Shown: positions 1 to 8,266 of the stretch, piece by piece
Numbering within the stretch: position 1 is the stretch's first letter
How the letters are laid out: each line of letters opens with the position of its first letter
From: CAVALG01 sp963630555
GTDB lineage: Bacteria; Bacillota; Clostridia; Oscillospirales; Acutalibacteraceae
Reading direction: 5' to 3'
Assembly (NCBI GenBank): GCA_963630555.1
Contig: CAVGND010000019.1
Coordinates: 1 to 29,886 of the forward strand
Length of the DNA stretch: 29,886 nucleotides
Made by a program: the position numbers and the translations under genes
The notes under the pieces: generated by a model
What the model was told of the DNA's origin: nothing
What the model saw: the letters and a program-made list of their open reading frames with translations, nothing else
Databases searched by the model: none

Positions 1-75
1 CCCACACTAAATTCCATTGTTTTCCCATACTTATTTCCACCGCTTTCCTACTGTGTAATTTTCTTTGGGAATTCA
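1..75. repeat. 75-bp direct repeat, copy 1
   Basis: This stretch matches 14747-14821 with three mismatches (repeat positions 14, 56 and 62); similarity stops sharply at the right end. It may continue to the left of the window. Its ends form an imperfect inverted repeat (1-16 against 54-69, 12 of 16 matching). It ends about 28 bp before the -35 box of the riboswitch operon. It could be a small MITE-like or intergenic repeat, or one end of a direct duplication bounding the 1-14.7 kb segment. Confidence 0.85.
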
Positions 76-103
76 CGAAATTAAAAGTTTTTAAAATAAA
101 TTC

Positions 104-132
104 TTGTATTTATTTTTAAAGTTTGCTATAAT
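104..132 (+). promoter_or_regulatory. Vegetative promoter with extended -10 box for the c-di-GMP operon
   Basis: A -35 box TTGTAT (104-109) and a perfect -10 box TATAAT (127-132) are separated by 17 bp, and a TG dinucleotide one base before the -10 makes it an extended -10. Transcription would start near 139, directly before the riboswitch aptamer. Confidence 0.8.
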
Positions 133-140
133 GATAAAAA

Positions 141-215
141 TATCGGCAAACCTGCCGAAAGGCAGGGACGCAAAGTTAAGTGTCTAACCGGAAATTTCCG
201 TATGATCGACTGACC
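141..215 (+). promoter_or_regulatory. Cyclic-di-GMP-I (GEMM-I) riboswitch
   Basis: The conserved GGCAAACC segment (145-152) starts a P2 hairpin with stem CCTGC/GCAGG and a GAAA tetraloop (151-166), followed by the family signature GGGACGCAAAG (165-175) and a second hairpin region with CTAA and ATGAT elements. A short P1 can form between TCGG (143-146) and CTGA (210-213). That 3' P1 strand lies inside the 5' arm of the following terminator, so ligand binding should prevent termination. This predicts an ON switch, with c-di-GMP inducing the operon. The aptamer identity is strong; the direction of control is inferred from the overlap. Confidence 0.9.
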
Positions 216-246
216 GCACTCATTTTAGGTGCGGTCAGTTTTTTTA
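209..246 (+). terminator. Riboswitch expression-platform terminator
   Basis: An 11-bp perfect stem, ACTGACCGCAC (209-219) with GTGCGGTCAGT (229-239), is followed by a run of seven T. It sits between the aptamer and the first gene, and its 5' arm overlaps the aptamer P1 strand, as expected for a transcription-attenuating riboswitch. Confidence 0.9.
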
Positions 247-259
247 TTGAGGTGATTTT

Positions 260-955
260 TTGAACCGTGTTTTAAGAGAAGAAAAAAAGTTTTTAATCAG
301 TATTGACGAGTTTATTTCCCTATCGCACAAATTAGGAAATATTATGCTTTCCGATCCGCATAACGGCACTCACGGATACACAATCCGTTCCCTTTATTTC
401 GACACCGTTTACGATCGGGATTACTTTGAAAAGCAGGCGGGCATTGAACTGAGACGGAAAATACGGCTTCGTTGCTATGACCCGAAAGCGGATTATGCCA
501 TGCTTGAAATTAAACAAAAGCAAGGAGCCAATCAGCTCAAGCGTTCGCTTAAATTAAAACGCGAGGACGCCGTTCGGCTGACCTTTGGAAACTACTCTCC
601 GCTGCTTTCATATTCCGAGCCCTTTGCCGCCGAATGTTATGCTTTGATGAATTCAATGTGTTATTTGCCTAAAACCATTGTGGAATACAACCGCAAGGCT
701 TATATCGCAAAAGAAAACAAAATAAGAGTAACCTTCGACAATCATATTGTTTCTACGGAAAACTGTTTTGATTTATTCAGCGAAAAACTGAATATGAATC
801 CGGTTCTTGACCCTTACAATGTTGTTCTTGAAGTCAAGTTCAACGGTTTTTTGCTTGAGTATATAAAGCGGATGATAAATCCCGTTAACAGAAGCGAGCT
901 TTCAGTCAGTAAATATGTTTTAGCCAGACAGAACGGTTATCAAACAAGATTATAG
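260..955 (+). CDS. VTC-domain protein (polyphosphate polymerase-like)
   Basis: A 231-residue soluble protein of the VTC/CYTH tunnel-fold type. Visible signature elements are REEKKF (6-11), SLYFDT (44-49), the basic strand RRKIRLRCY (65-73), LEIKQK (82-87), a later LEVKF strand and a C-terminal SELSVSKY segment. Eukaryotic VTC4 homologues polymerise polyphosphate from ATP inside such a basic tunnel, and the conserved Arg/Lys/Glu pattern is retained here. No membrane segment is present, so it probably works at the cytoplasmic face with the DUF4956 partner encoded 14 bp downstream. The start is TTG at 260, preceded by GAGGTGA at 249-255. It is the first gene after the c-di-GMP riboswitch terminator. 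Bacterial substrates of this family are not settled, so polyphosphate synthesis is only a family-based possibility. Confidence 0.85.
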   Translation: MNRVLREEKKFLISIDEFISLSHKLGNIMLSDPHNGTHGYTIRSLYFDTVYDRDYFEKQAGIELRRKIRLRCYDPKADYAMLEIKQKQGANQLKRSLKLKREDAVRLTFGNYSPLLSYSEPFAAECYALMNSMCYLPKTIVEYNRKAYIAKENKIRVTFDNHIVSTENCFDLFSEKLNMNPVLDPYNVVLEVKFNGFLLEYIKRMINPVNRSELSVSKYVLARQNGYQTRL

Positions 956-969
956 GAGGAGAATAAAAA

Positions 970-1647
970 ATGAGAGAGAAAATTTACAGTCTTTTTACCA
1001 ACCCCAGCGATATGACATGGCAGCAGATTTTAATGAATATATCCGCTGCAGCAGTTCTCGGAATGTTTATTTTCATTTCGTATCTGATTTCCCACAGAGG
1101 GACTATTTACAGTAAAAAATTCAATGCATCGCTTGTTATTTTAACAGTGCTTACAGGCACGGTTATGACCGTTATCGGAAATAACATTGCGTTATCGCTC
1201 GGTATGGTCGGAGCATTATCTATCGTGCGTTTCAGAACAGCTATTAAAGACTCCCGTGATACGGTATACATTTTTTGGGCGATCATAATAGGTATTTGCT
1301 GCGGTGTCGGGGATTATTTGGTAGCATCAATAGGCAGTGCGGTTACATTTGCCGTTATATTTGTTCTCGGCTGTATTAAAAGCGATAACCGTATTCTTCT
1401 TATAGTGCGCGCCGACCGTTCAAAACAGCCTATGATTAAATCGCAGGTTTACAAGCTGTTTTCCGGAAAAGCAATTCTAAGAGTCGAAAACACTACTCGG
1501 GATACCGTGGAGTTAATATATGAGCTGACACAAAAAATGATTAAAAAAGCAGAAAAAGGTGAAATCAATATTACTGACAGCATATATAAGCTTGAAAATA
1601 TAGAATATGTAAATCTTGTAATGCAGAACGATGAAATATCCAACTGA
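970..1647 (+). CDS. DUF4956 membrane protein
   Basis: A 225-residue protein with about four hydrophobic segments in its first 140 residues and a soluble C-terminal domain of about 85 residues. The family hallmark is present between the second and third membrane segments: a GMVGALSIVRFRTAIKD stretch followed by YIFWAIIIGI. DUF4956 genes commonly sit beside VTC-domain genes, as here, and the pair is often found with CotH genes, suggesting a membrane complex. The biochemical role is unknown. The ATG is preceded by a strong TAGGAGGAG site overlapping the stop region of the VTC gene. Expression should follow the c-di-GMP riboswitch. The family assignment is firm; a channel or coupling role is only a guess. 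Confidence 0.88.
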   Translation: MREKIYSLFTNPSDMTWQQILMNISAAAVLGMFIFISYLISHRGTIYSKKFNASLVILTVLTGTVMTVIGNNIALSLGMVGALSIVRFRTAIKDSRDTVYIFWAIIIGICCGVGDYLVASIGSAVTFAVIFVLGCIKSDNRILLIVRADRSKQPMIKSQVYKLFSGKAILRVENTTRDTVELIYELTQKMIKKAEKGEINITDSIYKLENIEYVNLVMQNDEISN

Positions 1648-1661
1648 CGGAGGATTTTCAG

Positions 1662-3155
1662 ATGAAATATAAATCTATCGGAGCGGTTGCGTGCATTGCA
1701 ATATTGCTTATGAGTGCACTTAATTGGAATTCGCTGTTCGGTCTTACAGCCGAAAAACGCGTTCATCAGCATTTATCTTATGTGCCAAAACAAAAATGCG
1801 AGCAAACTCATAATGACGGCGAACTTTGCACTCACCTCCCGCTTATTTCTATTGATACAAACGGTCAGGAAATACCGGGGAAAGGAATGAAAGACGAAAA
1901 CGGGAAACACAACGGATTTTCCTCCACCCCCGACGGGAACGACCGAATAACTGCCTCTATGAAGATTATGGATTCGGAAACCGAATATAATCATACTTCC
2001 GATGAATCTACGGTTTCAAGCGATGTAATTATTCATGTGCGCGGTAACAGTTCGAGGTTTTTTGAAAAATCAGGTTATCGTATTAAACTTATTGATAAGA
2101 ATGGGAACAATAATCCTCAGTCATTGCTCGGAATGGATAAACACCAAGACTGGGTGTTGCACGGGCCTTACCTTGATAAAACACTGATACGCAACTATAT
2201 GATGTATAACATATCCGGAGAAATTATGGGCTATGCGCCGAATGTGCGGTTTTGCGAGGTTGTTATCAACGGCGAATATGAGGGAGTATATGTTTTGACC
2301 GAGCTGATTACAGCAGGCAAAGACGGTGCAAGGCTTAATATGTCGGTTGACGCTAAGGATAACACCTACACCGGTTATCTTTTAAGATTGGACCGTCAAA
2401 ACGACATTGAAGCAGACCGTGTAAATAACTTGACCGAATATACCTTAAGAGCAGACAGAGATTTAAAATTAGAGATTGAATATCCCGGATCTCAGAAACT
2501 GAACGAAACGCTTAAAAGATCTATTGAAACCGATTTCTCACGCTTTGAAAAGGCGCTTTATTCATATGATTTCAACAACAAAAAATACGGATATAAAAAT
2601 TATATTGATGTTGATTCGTTCGTCTCTTATTTTATCATTCATGAGCTTGTTGTAAACTATGACGCCGGCTCTTATTCCACCTATATTTATAAGGATACAA
2701 GCGGAAAATACAAGATGTGCGTTTGGGATTTTAATAATGCTTGTGACAACTACCAAGAACAAAGCGTTATGACGGTACAGCATTTTGAAATTCAAAACAA
2801 ATTATGGTTCGTTATGCTGATGAAAGATGAAGATTTTGTTGAAAGTGTTATAAGCAAATATCGGTCTTTACGAAAAACTGTATTCAGCGATAAATATTTA
2901 GAAGAATATATTGACGGGGTTACCGAATTTTTAGGGCCGGCAATAGACCGGAACAACGAACGATGGGCGTCGTCTTTCAGCGACGATACGCTTCTTGAAC
3001 CCGAAGACAGAAATATTCATTCGTATAACGAGGCAGTAACGCAGCTAAAAACATTTTTCAGTGTGCGTACCGCTTGGCTTGACGAAAATATCGAAACACT
3101 TAAACAATACAGTGCGTCATCAAAAATCAAGAAATACACCGAGGTAACAGATTAG
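1662..3155 (+). CDS. CotH-kinase-family exported protein
   Basis: A 497-residue protein with an N-terminal hydrophobic signal segment (about 8-28) and a long CotH domain. Characteristic elements are VRGNSSRFFEKSGYRIKL with candidate ATP-binding Lys142, a DWVLHGPYLDKTLIRNYM segment, EVVINGEYEGVYVLTE, and the metal-binding-type WDFNN motif with Asp356. CotH of Bacillus phosphorylates spore-coat proteins; non-sporulation homologues, often encoded next to VTC and DUF4956 genes, have no defined substrate. The signal segment suggests action outside the membrane, where an ATP source is a puzzle. It lies 14 bp after the DUF4956 gene and 12 bp before the glycosidase gene. The start ATG follows a GGAGG-type site. 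The fold assignment is firm; kinase activity is inferred. Confidence 0.87.
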   Translation: MKYKSIGAVACIAILLMSALNWNSLFGLTAEKRVHQHLSYVPKQKCEQTHNDGELCTHLPLISIDTNGQEIPGKGMKDENGKHNGFSSTPDGNDRITASMKIMDSETEYNHTSDESTVSSDVIIHVRGNSSRFFEKSGYRIKLIDKNGNNNPQSLLGMDKHQDWVLHGPYLDKTLIRNYMMYNISGEIMGYAPNVRFCEVVINGEYEGVYVLTELITAGKDGARLNMSVDAKDNTYTGYLLRLDRQNDIEADRVNNLTEYTLRADRDLKLEIEYPGSQKLNETLKRSIETDFSRFEKALYSYDFNNKKYGYKNYIDVDSFVSYFIIHELVVNYDAGSYSTYIYKDTSGKYKMCVWDFNNACDNYQEQSVMTVQHFEIQNKLWFVMLMKDEDFVESVISKYRSLRKTVFSDKYLEEYIDGVTEFLGPAIDRNNERWASSFSDDTLLEPEDRNIHSYNEAVTQLKTFFSVRTAWLDENIETLKQYSASSKIKKYTEVTD

Positions 3156-3167
3156 AAAGGGGCATAT

Positions 3168-5360
3168 ATGAAAAAATTTATTATTGTTGTTTTATGTATT
3201 GCTCTTTTATTTGTCGGTGTTGATGCCGCTTACTACCGTTTGGGAGTATATATCGATTTTAACCCTTCAGAAGAAGTGAAAACCTTTGTAAAAACAAAGG
3301 AAAATAAAATTCTGCTTAACAGCGGAAAAGGATATAACGAATTTGAAATTAAGGGTGTTAACTTGGGCTCGGGCGAGCCGGGTGAATGGTCCACGGATTT
3401 CAGCATAGACAAAGAAACCTATAAGAGATGGTTTAAATATATAAAAGAAATGGGTGCTAACACTATTCGTGTTTATACCATTCAGAATGATATCTTTTAT
3501 AACGCATTTTATGAATATAACTATCAAAATCAGGATCCTCTTTATATGATTCACGGAGTGTGGGTAAACGATTATGTTCAGAATTCTCACAGAGACGCTT
3601 ATGACAGTGAATTTTACAATACCTTTTCCCGTGACAGCATTACCATGATTGATGTTATTCACGGAAAGAAAAAACTTTCTTTAGGGCGCGTTGCCAGTGC
3701 CGGTCACGGAACATACCGCAAGGATGTTTCCGAGTGGGTTATCGGCTATATTCTCGGTGTTGAGTGGGACGATGTGACGGTAGCTTATACAGATGAAACC
3801 TATAAAAATATGACGGAGTATACATCTTTTAAAGGAGAATATCTTTATACGGCAGAAAATTCCTCGGTTTTTGAGACGCTTTTGTGCAAGCTTGGAAATC
3901 ATTTGATAGATTATGAAACAAAACGATATAAAACGCAAAAGCTGATTGCCTTTTCAAATTGGCCGACCACCGATCCTTTTGAATATCCCGAAACTGTAAA
4001 AAACTTATATATGAAATGCGCTTATGTGGATGTTGAGCATATTAAGACAACCGACAAGTTGCTTACAGGACAATTTGCCTCATATCATGTTTATCCTTAC
4101 TATCCCGATTATCTTAACTGGACCGACGATTGGAACTTTTCGGGTATCACCGACAAAACTCAGTTTTATGACGGTGAAGAATTAAACACCTACCGAGCAT
4201 ACTTAAGTATGCTTACCTCGCACCATACAATTCCCGTAGTAATTTCTGAATTCGGTGTTTCAACAGGCAGAGGAATGGCACACAGAGATTTAAACACAAA
4301 CCGAAATCAAGGCAATATGTCCGAAAAGGATCAGGGACAGGCACTGATACGGTGCTATGAAGATATAATGGCTGCGGGATGTGCAGGCTCCTGCGTGTTT
4401 TCGTGGCAGGACGAATGGTTCAAGCGGACTTGGAATACTATGTATGCCGTAAACTTAACCCGAAATCCTTATTGGTCGGATTATCAAACAAACGAGCAGT
4501 ATTTCGGGCTTCTTTCCTTTGACCCCGGAAAAGAAAAATCCGTTAGTTATGTGGACGGAGATATTTCGGAATGGTCGGGAGAAAAGCCTGTAGTACAATC
4601 GGGTGATATGTCTGTCAGTATCTGTTATGACGAGCGATTTATGTATTTTCTAATCTATAAGAAAAACCTTGATTTTGAAAATGACAAAATATTTATTCCT
4701 ATTGATACTACGCCGAAATCCGGCAGTAATTACTGTGAAAACTTTGGCTTGAAGTTTGATAAGGCAGCGGATTTTGTCCTTGTAATCAATGGGAAAGACA
4801 ACAGTCGGCTTATGGTTCAGGAACGATATGAAGTGCTTCGCTCGACCTATTCGCAAAATCTTAAAGGCTTTGATACCTATCTTGTTGATAATGTTCCCGA
4901 TAGGAACTCCTCAAAATTTGTAAATATTGATATGATCCTTGAAATTTTAAATGTTACAGAGGAACAGCGACACAGTAATCTCTTTAATTTCGGGGAGCCT
5001 TCGTTTGAAACAGGCAAGCTTAAATACGGAAACGCCAACCCGAATTCCGCCGACTTTGACTCGCTTGCGGACTTTGCACAAAACGGAGATTACATAGAAG
5101 TGAAATTACCGTGGCAGTTGCTTAATTTCTCCGATCCGTCTAAAATGGAAATCCTCGATGATTATTATGATGGTAATTACGGAATTAAATTTATAAATAT
5201 CAATAAAATGAATATCGGAATTATGACCGAAAGCAGTAACCGCTGCCGTCTTTCATCCTTTGAACTTAAAGGCTGGGGCAACAAAGTGACTTATCACGAA
5301 AGGCTTAAGAACTCCTATTATGCATTACAAAACTATTGGAACAAAGAGGTGTCGCCGTGA
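3168..5360 (+). CDS. Exported glycosidase-like protein (clan GH-A-type barrel plus CBM-like domain)
   Basis: A 730-residue protein with an N-terminal signal or anchor segment (4-22). Residues about 60-440 resemble a TIM-barrel glycosidase: GVNLGSGEPGEWS, GANTIRVYTIQ, a candidate acid/base Glu199 in GVEW and a candidate nucleophile Glu361 in VISEFG, 162 residues apart as expected for strands 4 and 7 of clan GH-A. A C-terminal domain from about residue 463, opening with VDGDISEW and a YDERFMYFLIY strand, resembles CBM9/DOMON-like beta-sandwiches. Next to a GT2 synthase, a secreted glycosidase would plausibly trim or release the polymer, as BcsZ and PelA do. The classical NEP motif before the acid/base is absent, so catalysis is uncertain and the GH family is not assigned. 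The stop overlaps the start of the HEAT gene. Confidence 0.7.
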   Translation: MKKFIIVVLCIALLFVGVDAAYYRLGVYIDFNPSEEVKTFVKTKENKILLNSGKGYNEFEIKGVNLGSGEPGEWSTDFSIDKETYKRWFKYIKEMGANTIRVYTIQNDIFYNAFYEYNYQNQDPLYMIHGVWVNDYVQNSHRDAYDSEFYNTFSRDSITMIDVIHGKKKLSLGRVASAGHGTYRKDVSEWVIGYILGVEWDDVTVAYTDETYKNMTEYTSFKGEYLYTAENSSVFETLLCKLGNHLIDYETKRYKTQKLIAFSNWPTTDPFEYPETVKNLYMKCAYVDVEHIKTTDKLLTGQFASYHVYPYYPDYLNWTDDWNFSGITDKTQFYDGEELNTYRAYLSMLTSHHTIPVVISEFGVSTGRGMAHRDLNTNRNQGNMSEKDQGQALIRCYEDIMAAGCAGSCVFSWQDEWFKRTWNTMYAVNLTRNPYWSDYQTNEQYFGLLSFDPGKEKSVSYVDGDISEWSGEKPVVQSGDMSVSICYDERFMYFLIYKKNLDFENDKIFIPIDTTPKSGSNYCENFGLKFDKAADFVLVINGKDNSRLMVQERYEVLRSTYSQNLKGFDTYLVDNVPDRNSSKFVNIDMILEILNVTEEQRHSNLFNFGEPSFETGKLKYGNANPNSADFDSLADFAQNGDYIEVKLPWQLLNFSDPSKMEILDDYYDGNYGIKFININKMNIGIMTESSNRCRLSSFELKGWGNKVTYHERLKNSYYALQNYWNKEVSP

Positions 5361-6466
5361 GAGTAGAAATAATGCTGTATATCTATCTGTTTGTATGCGG
5401 AGCAATGATTATTTTTAATATAATCACTGCGCTTTTATTCCGCAAAAGCGAACGAAAGACAGAAAAGGTAAGCAAATATCTGCGTTATGAGGTTATGCTC
5501 CGGCTTAAAGCGGCGGAAGCAGGCTCTCCCATTGACAAAAGCCATAAACTATATCTGAGCCGAAAATTACGAAAAGTCGGGAATATGATAGCCTTTGACA
5601 AAATGCTGGAGGCTGAATATATAAGTCGCCCGCAGGAAATTCGCAATTATTTGCATAGTCTTGACGAGGTTTTTATATCGCTTATGGCATATTATATGAA
5701 GCGAAACAGAATTGAAGCTGCCTATTTCCCCTATATTATAAAAAAATACCGAGTAATAGCTTATCGCTCCTTTTACAGCCTTGAGGGGGCTTTACTTGGG
5801 CTTTTGAACGAACCGAGCATTTACTGCCGTGAAAATGCTATGCAAGCGCTTTACACTACGGGCGATGTTGACTGTATTATAAAAGCTGTTAAAATAATTG
5901 ACCGTAGTAATTTATTCTATCACCGAAAGTTGTTATCCGACGGTCTTTTGAATTTTGCCGGCAGCGGTAATACTTTGGGCAAAAAAATCGTTGAAAATTT
6001 TTTTGATTTTTCAGCAGAAATGCAAGTAACATTACTTGATTATTTGCGCTTTTCAGGCAGTGAGTATCAAAAGTTTGCATTATCGCTTTTGATAAACGAG
6101 GATTTGAATGATGAAATACACTATGCGGCAATCCGATATCTCGGCAAATATCCGTTTTCAAAGGCGTATGAACCGCTGTGCGGTTTCGCTGAAGAAAATT
6201 CAGAGCAAAAATGGGAATATGCCGCTATTGCTTCAACCGCTCTCGGTTCATATCCGTGTGAAAATACCGTACATATTTTAAAGAAAAATCTGTACAGCCG
6301 AAACTGGTATGTAAGGCTCAACTCGGCGGCGAGTTTGAAAAATCTCGGAATTACATATTCGGAATTAAGCGATATTATTGACGGAAACGACCGTTATGCT
6401 TCTGAAATTATCATGTATTGTCTGCAACGAGATTATTCGGGGGAAAAGGAGGCGATTCATATATGA
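5357..6466 (+). CDS. Membrane-anchored HEAT-repeat protein
   Basis: A 369-residue protein starting at GTG 5357, which overlaps the upstream TGA and is preceded by AGAGGTG; the upstream in-frame TTG at 5336 lacks a ribosome-binding site. One N-terminal membrane helix (about residues 5-25) is followed by a basic cytoplasmic linker and an alpha-helical solenoid from about residue 125 to 360. Helical pairs such as CRENAMQALYTTGD, IHYAAIRYLGKYPF and WYVRLNSAASLKNLG are typical of HEAT repeats. Such proteins serve as scaffolds. Between a secreted glycosidase and the GT2 synthase it probably organises the synthase complex. It overlaps the GT2 gene by an ATGA. No enzymatic motif is visible. Confidence 0.75.
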   Translation: MRVEIMLYIYLFVCGAMIIFNIITALLFRKSERKTEKVSKYLRYEVMLRLKAAEAGSPIDKSHKLYLSRKLRKVGNMIAFDKMLEAEYISRPQEIRNYLHSLDEVFISLMAYYMKRNRIEAAYFPYIIKKYRVIAYRSFYSLEGALLGLLNEPSIYCRENAMQALYTTGDVDCIIKAVKIIDRSNLFYHRKLLSDGLLNFAGSGNTLGKKIVENFFDFSAEMQVTLLDYLRFSGSEYQKFALSLLINEDLNDEIHYAAIRYLGKYPFSKAYEPLCGFAEENSEQKWEYAAIASTALGSYPCENTVHILKKNLYSRNWYVRLNSAASLKNLGITYSELSDIIDGNDRYASEIIMYCLQRDYSGEKEAIHI

Positions 6467-7866
6467 TAGAAGCAATAGATATATTCCTGAAAGCCGTCGG
6501 TGTGTTTTTTATTATTTATATGATTGGTTATTCAACTTTTTTGTTTCTGTCTGTTTTGGTAGGCTCTTCCGAGCTTTACAAAACACATCGCCGAAAACGC
6601 CTTAAAAATTTTTTCTCGAACAATTATTTTGTACCGATTACCATTGTAGTCCCCGCTTATAACGAAGAAATAACCGTAGTGGAAACGGTTAAGTCCCTGC
6701 TTGAGCTTGATTATCGCTCTTACGAAATCATTGTAGTAGATGACGGCTCGCGTGATGAAACCGCAAAAAAGGTTATAGACGCTTTTTCCATGCACCGTGT
6801 TTCACGTCCGATTCGCCGACAAATTGAATGTCAGCCCGAGGAATTTATTTATGAAACAAGGGATACCCGTGTGCCGCTTACTGTTATCCGAAAGAAAAAC
6901 GGCGGAAAAGCCGACGCACTGAATATGGGTATAAACGCCGCTAATTATCCTTATTTTATCTGTATGGACGCAGACTCGGTACTTCAGTATGATTCACTTA
7001 AAAACATCTCTCAGCCTATTTTAGAAAAACCGAATGTTGTTGCAGTCGGAGGGTTGATAAGGCTGTCAAATGATGTTGAGCTTGAGAATTGCAGAGTGAA
7101 AAAATATCAACTTCCAAAAAATATCATTGCCTGTATGCAAGTGCTTGAATATGACCGGTCATTTTTAGCGTCACGCATTATGTTCGATAAATTCAACGGC
7201 TCGCTTATTATTTCGGGTGCATTCGGTTTGTTTAAAAAAGATGTTGTGATAGCCGCAGGCGGTTACAATAACAAAACAATGGGCGAGGATATGGAACTTG
7301 TGGTAAAGCTGCATGAATACTGTACGGTCAATAATATGAAATACAATATCTGCTATGCAACCGACGCCATTTGTTGGACGCAGGCTCCGGAAAAACTGAG
7401 CGATCTGAAAAAGCAACGCAAGCGTTGGCACCTTGGATTGTTTCAAAGTATGATTAAACACAGAAAAATGCTTTTCAATCCCAAATTCGGTGCGGTAGGT
7501 TATATTTCGTATTTGTACTTTTTGATTTATGAATTGCTTTCGCCTTTTATAGAAATATTCGGAGTTCTGACAATGCTTTTGGCTTTTGCGATAGATTTGA
7601 TTAACATTCCGTTTATGGTACTGTTTTTCCTTATCTATGCGGTATTTGGGAGTGTATTGTCGCTTACGGCGTTTTTTTCAAGAATTTACACTTCGGATAT
7701 GAAAATAACATTTTCAGACGCAGTTAAAGCCTGCCTTTTGTGTGTTTTTGAAATCACATGTCTTAGGTTTGTTTTGGCTTGGGTCAGGGCAACGGCTTTT
7801 TTCGGTTATCGCAAGAAAAAATTGCAGTGGGGCCGAATTGAACGCAAAAAAATCAACTTTAAATGA
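6463..7866 (+). CDS. Processive family-2 glycosyltransferase (polysaccharide synthase)
   Basis: A 467-residue membrane GT2. The start ATG at 6463 has an AAGGAGG site and overlaps the previous stop. An N-terminal membrane helix (about 10-35) precedes the GT-A domain with VPAYNEE, Asp93-Asp94 in VVDDGS, DAD (169-171), the catalytic Asp276 in MGEDME, and the processivity motif QRKRW (318-322). Three or more membrane helices follow from about residue 345. This is the cellulose/hyaluronan/poly-N-acetylglucosamine synthase architecture, which couples polymerisation to export. No PilZ domain is present, so c-di-GMP control would act through the riboswitch and not through the enzyme. The sugar cannot be deduced. 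As the only polymerase in the operon, it probably makes the product the other genes modify. Confidence 0.9.
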   Translation: MIEAIDIFLKAVGVFFIIYMIGYSTFLFLSVLVGSSELYKTHRRKRLKNFFSNNYFVPITIVVPAYNEEITVVETVKSLLELDYRSYEIIVVDDGSRDETAKKVIDAFSMHRVSRPIRRQIECQPEEFIYETRDTRVPLTVIRKKNGGKADALNMGINAANYPYFICMDADSVLQYDSLKNISQPILEKPNVVAVGGLIRLSNDVELENCRVKKYQLPKNIIACMQVLEYDRSFLASRIMFDKFNGSLIISGAFGLFKKDVVIAAGGYNNKTMGEDMELVVKLHEYCTVNNMKYNICYATDAICWTQAPEKLSDLKKQRKRWHLGLFQSMIKHRKMLFNPKFGAVGYISYLYFLIYELLSPFIEIFGVLTMLLAFAIDLINIPFMVLFFLIYAVFGSVLSLTAFFSRIYTSDMKITFSDAVKACLLCVFEITCLRFVLAWVRATAFFGYRKKKLQWGRIERKKINFK

Positions 7867-7879
7867 GAGGAAAAATTTT

Positions 7880-8266
7880 ATGGAACTTAAGGATTTAAGA
7901 ACCGCATTGTTCGGATTTAATAAAAACGATGTTTGCGAATACATTTCGCAGTTGAACTATATCTATGAACAAAAGGAAGAGCACAAAATCAAGGAGCAGA
8001 AAGTTATATTAGAGGAACTAAACAAAAAGAATGAGGAACTGAACGATTATAATTCCCATTTAAATCAAGAAAATACCGAGCTTAAACGAATTAATGATGA
8101 ATTGAAGAAAAAATACGAATTGTCCGACAAAAAATCAAGCGAATTGGAAAACCGAATTGAAGAAATTCGCAAAGCGACCGCTTCAGTGCTTGAGGAAGTT
8201 AAAGAGCAGCTAAATTCGGCCGAAAAAAGAATTTCGGATTTGCAGACGGAGCAAGGGTATGAATAA
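7880..8266 (+). CDS. Small DivIVA-like coiled-coil protein
   Basis: A 128-residue protein starting at ATG 7880 behind GAGAGGA; in-frame sequence further upstream lies inside the GT2 gene. The first 25 residues (LRTALFGFNKNDVCEYISQLN) resemble the N-terminal membrane-curvature-binding DivIVA/GpsB segment, where FGFNKNDV replaces the usual F-x-GY-x-xxEV pattern. The remainder is a highly charged Lys/Glu coiled coil with regular leucines. DivIVA-type proteins mark poles and septa and recruit envelope enzymes, so this one could place the synthase complex. It overlaps the EAL gene by 8 bp, indicating translational coupling. The similarity is clear at the N-terminus only; the positioning role is inference. 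Confidence 0.7.
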   Translation: MELKDLRTALFGFNKNDVCEYISQLNYIYEQKEEHKIKEQKVILEELNKKNEELNDYNSHLNQENTELKRINDELKKKYELSDKKSSELENRIEEIRKATASVLEEVKEQLNSAEKRISDLQTEQGYE

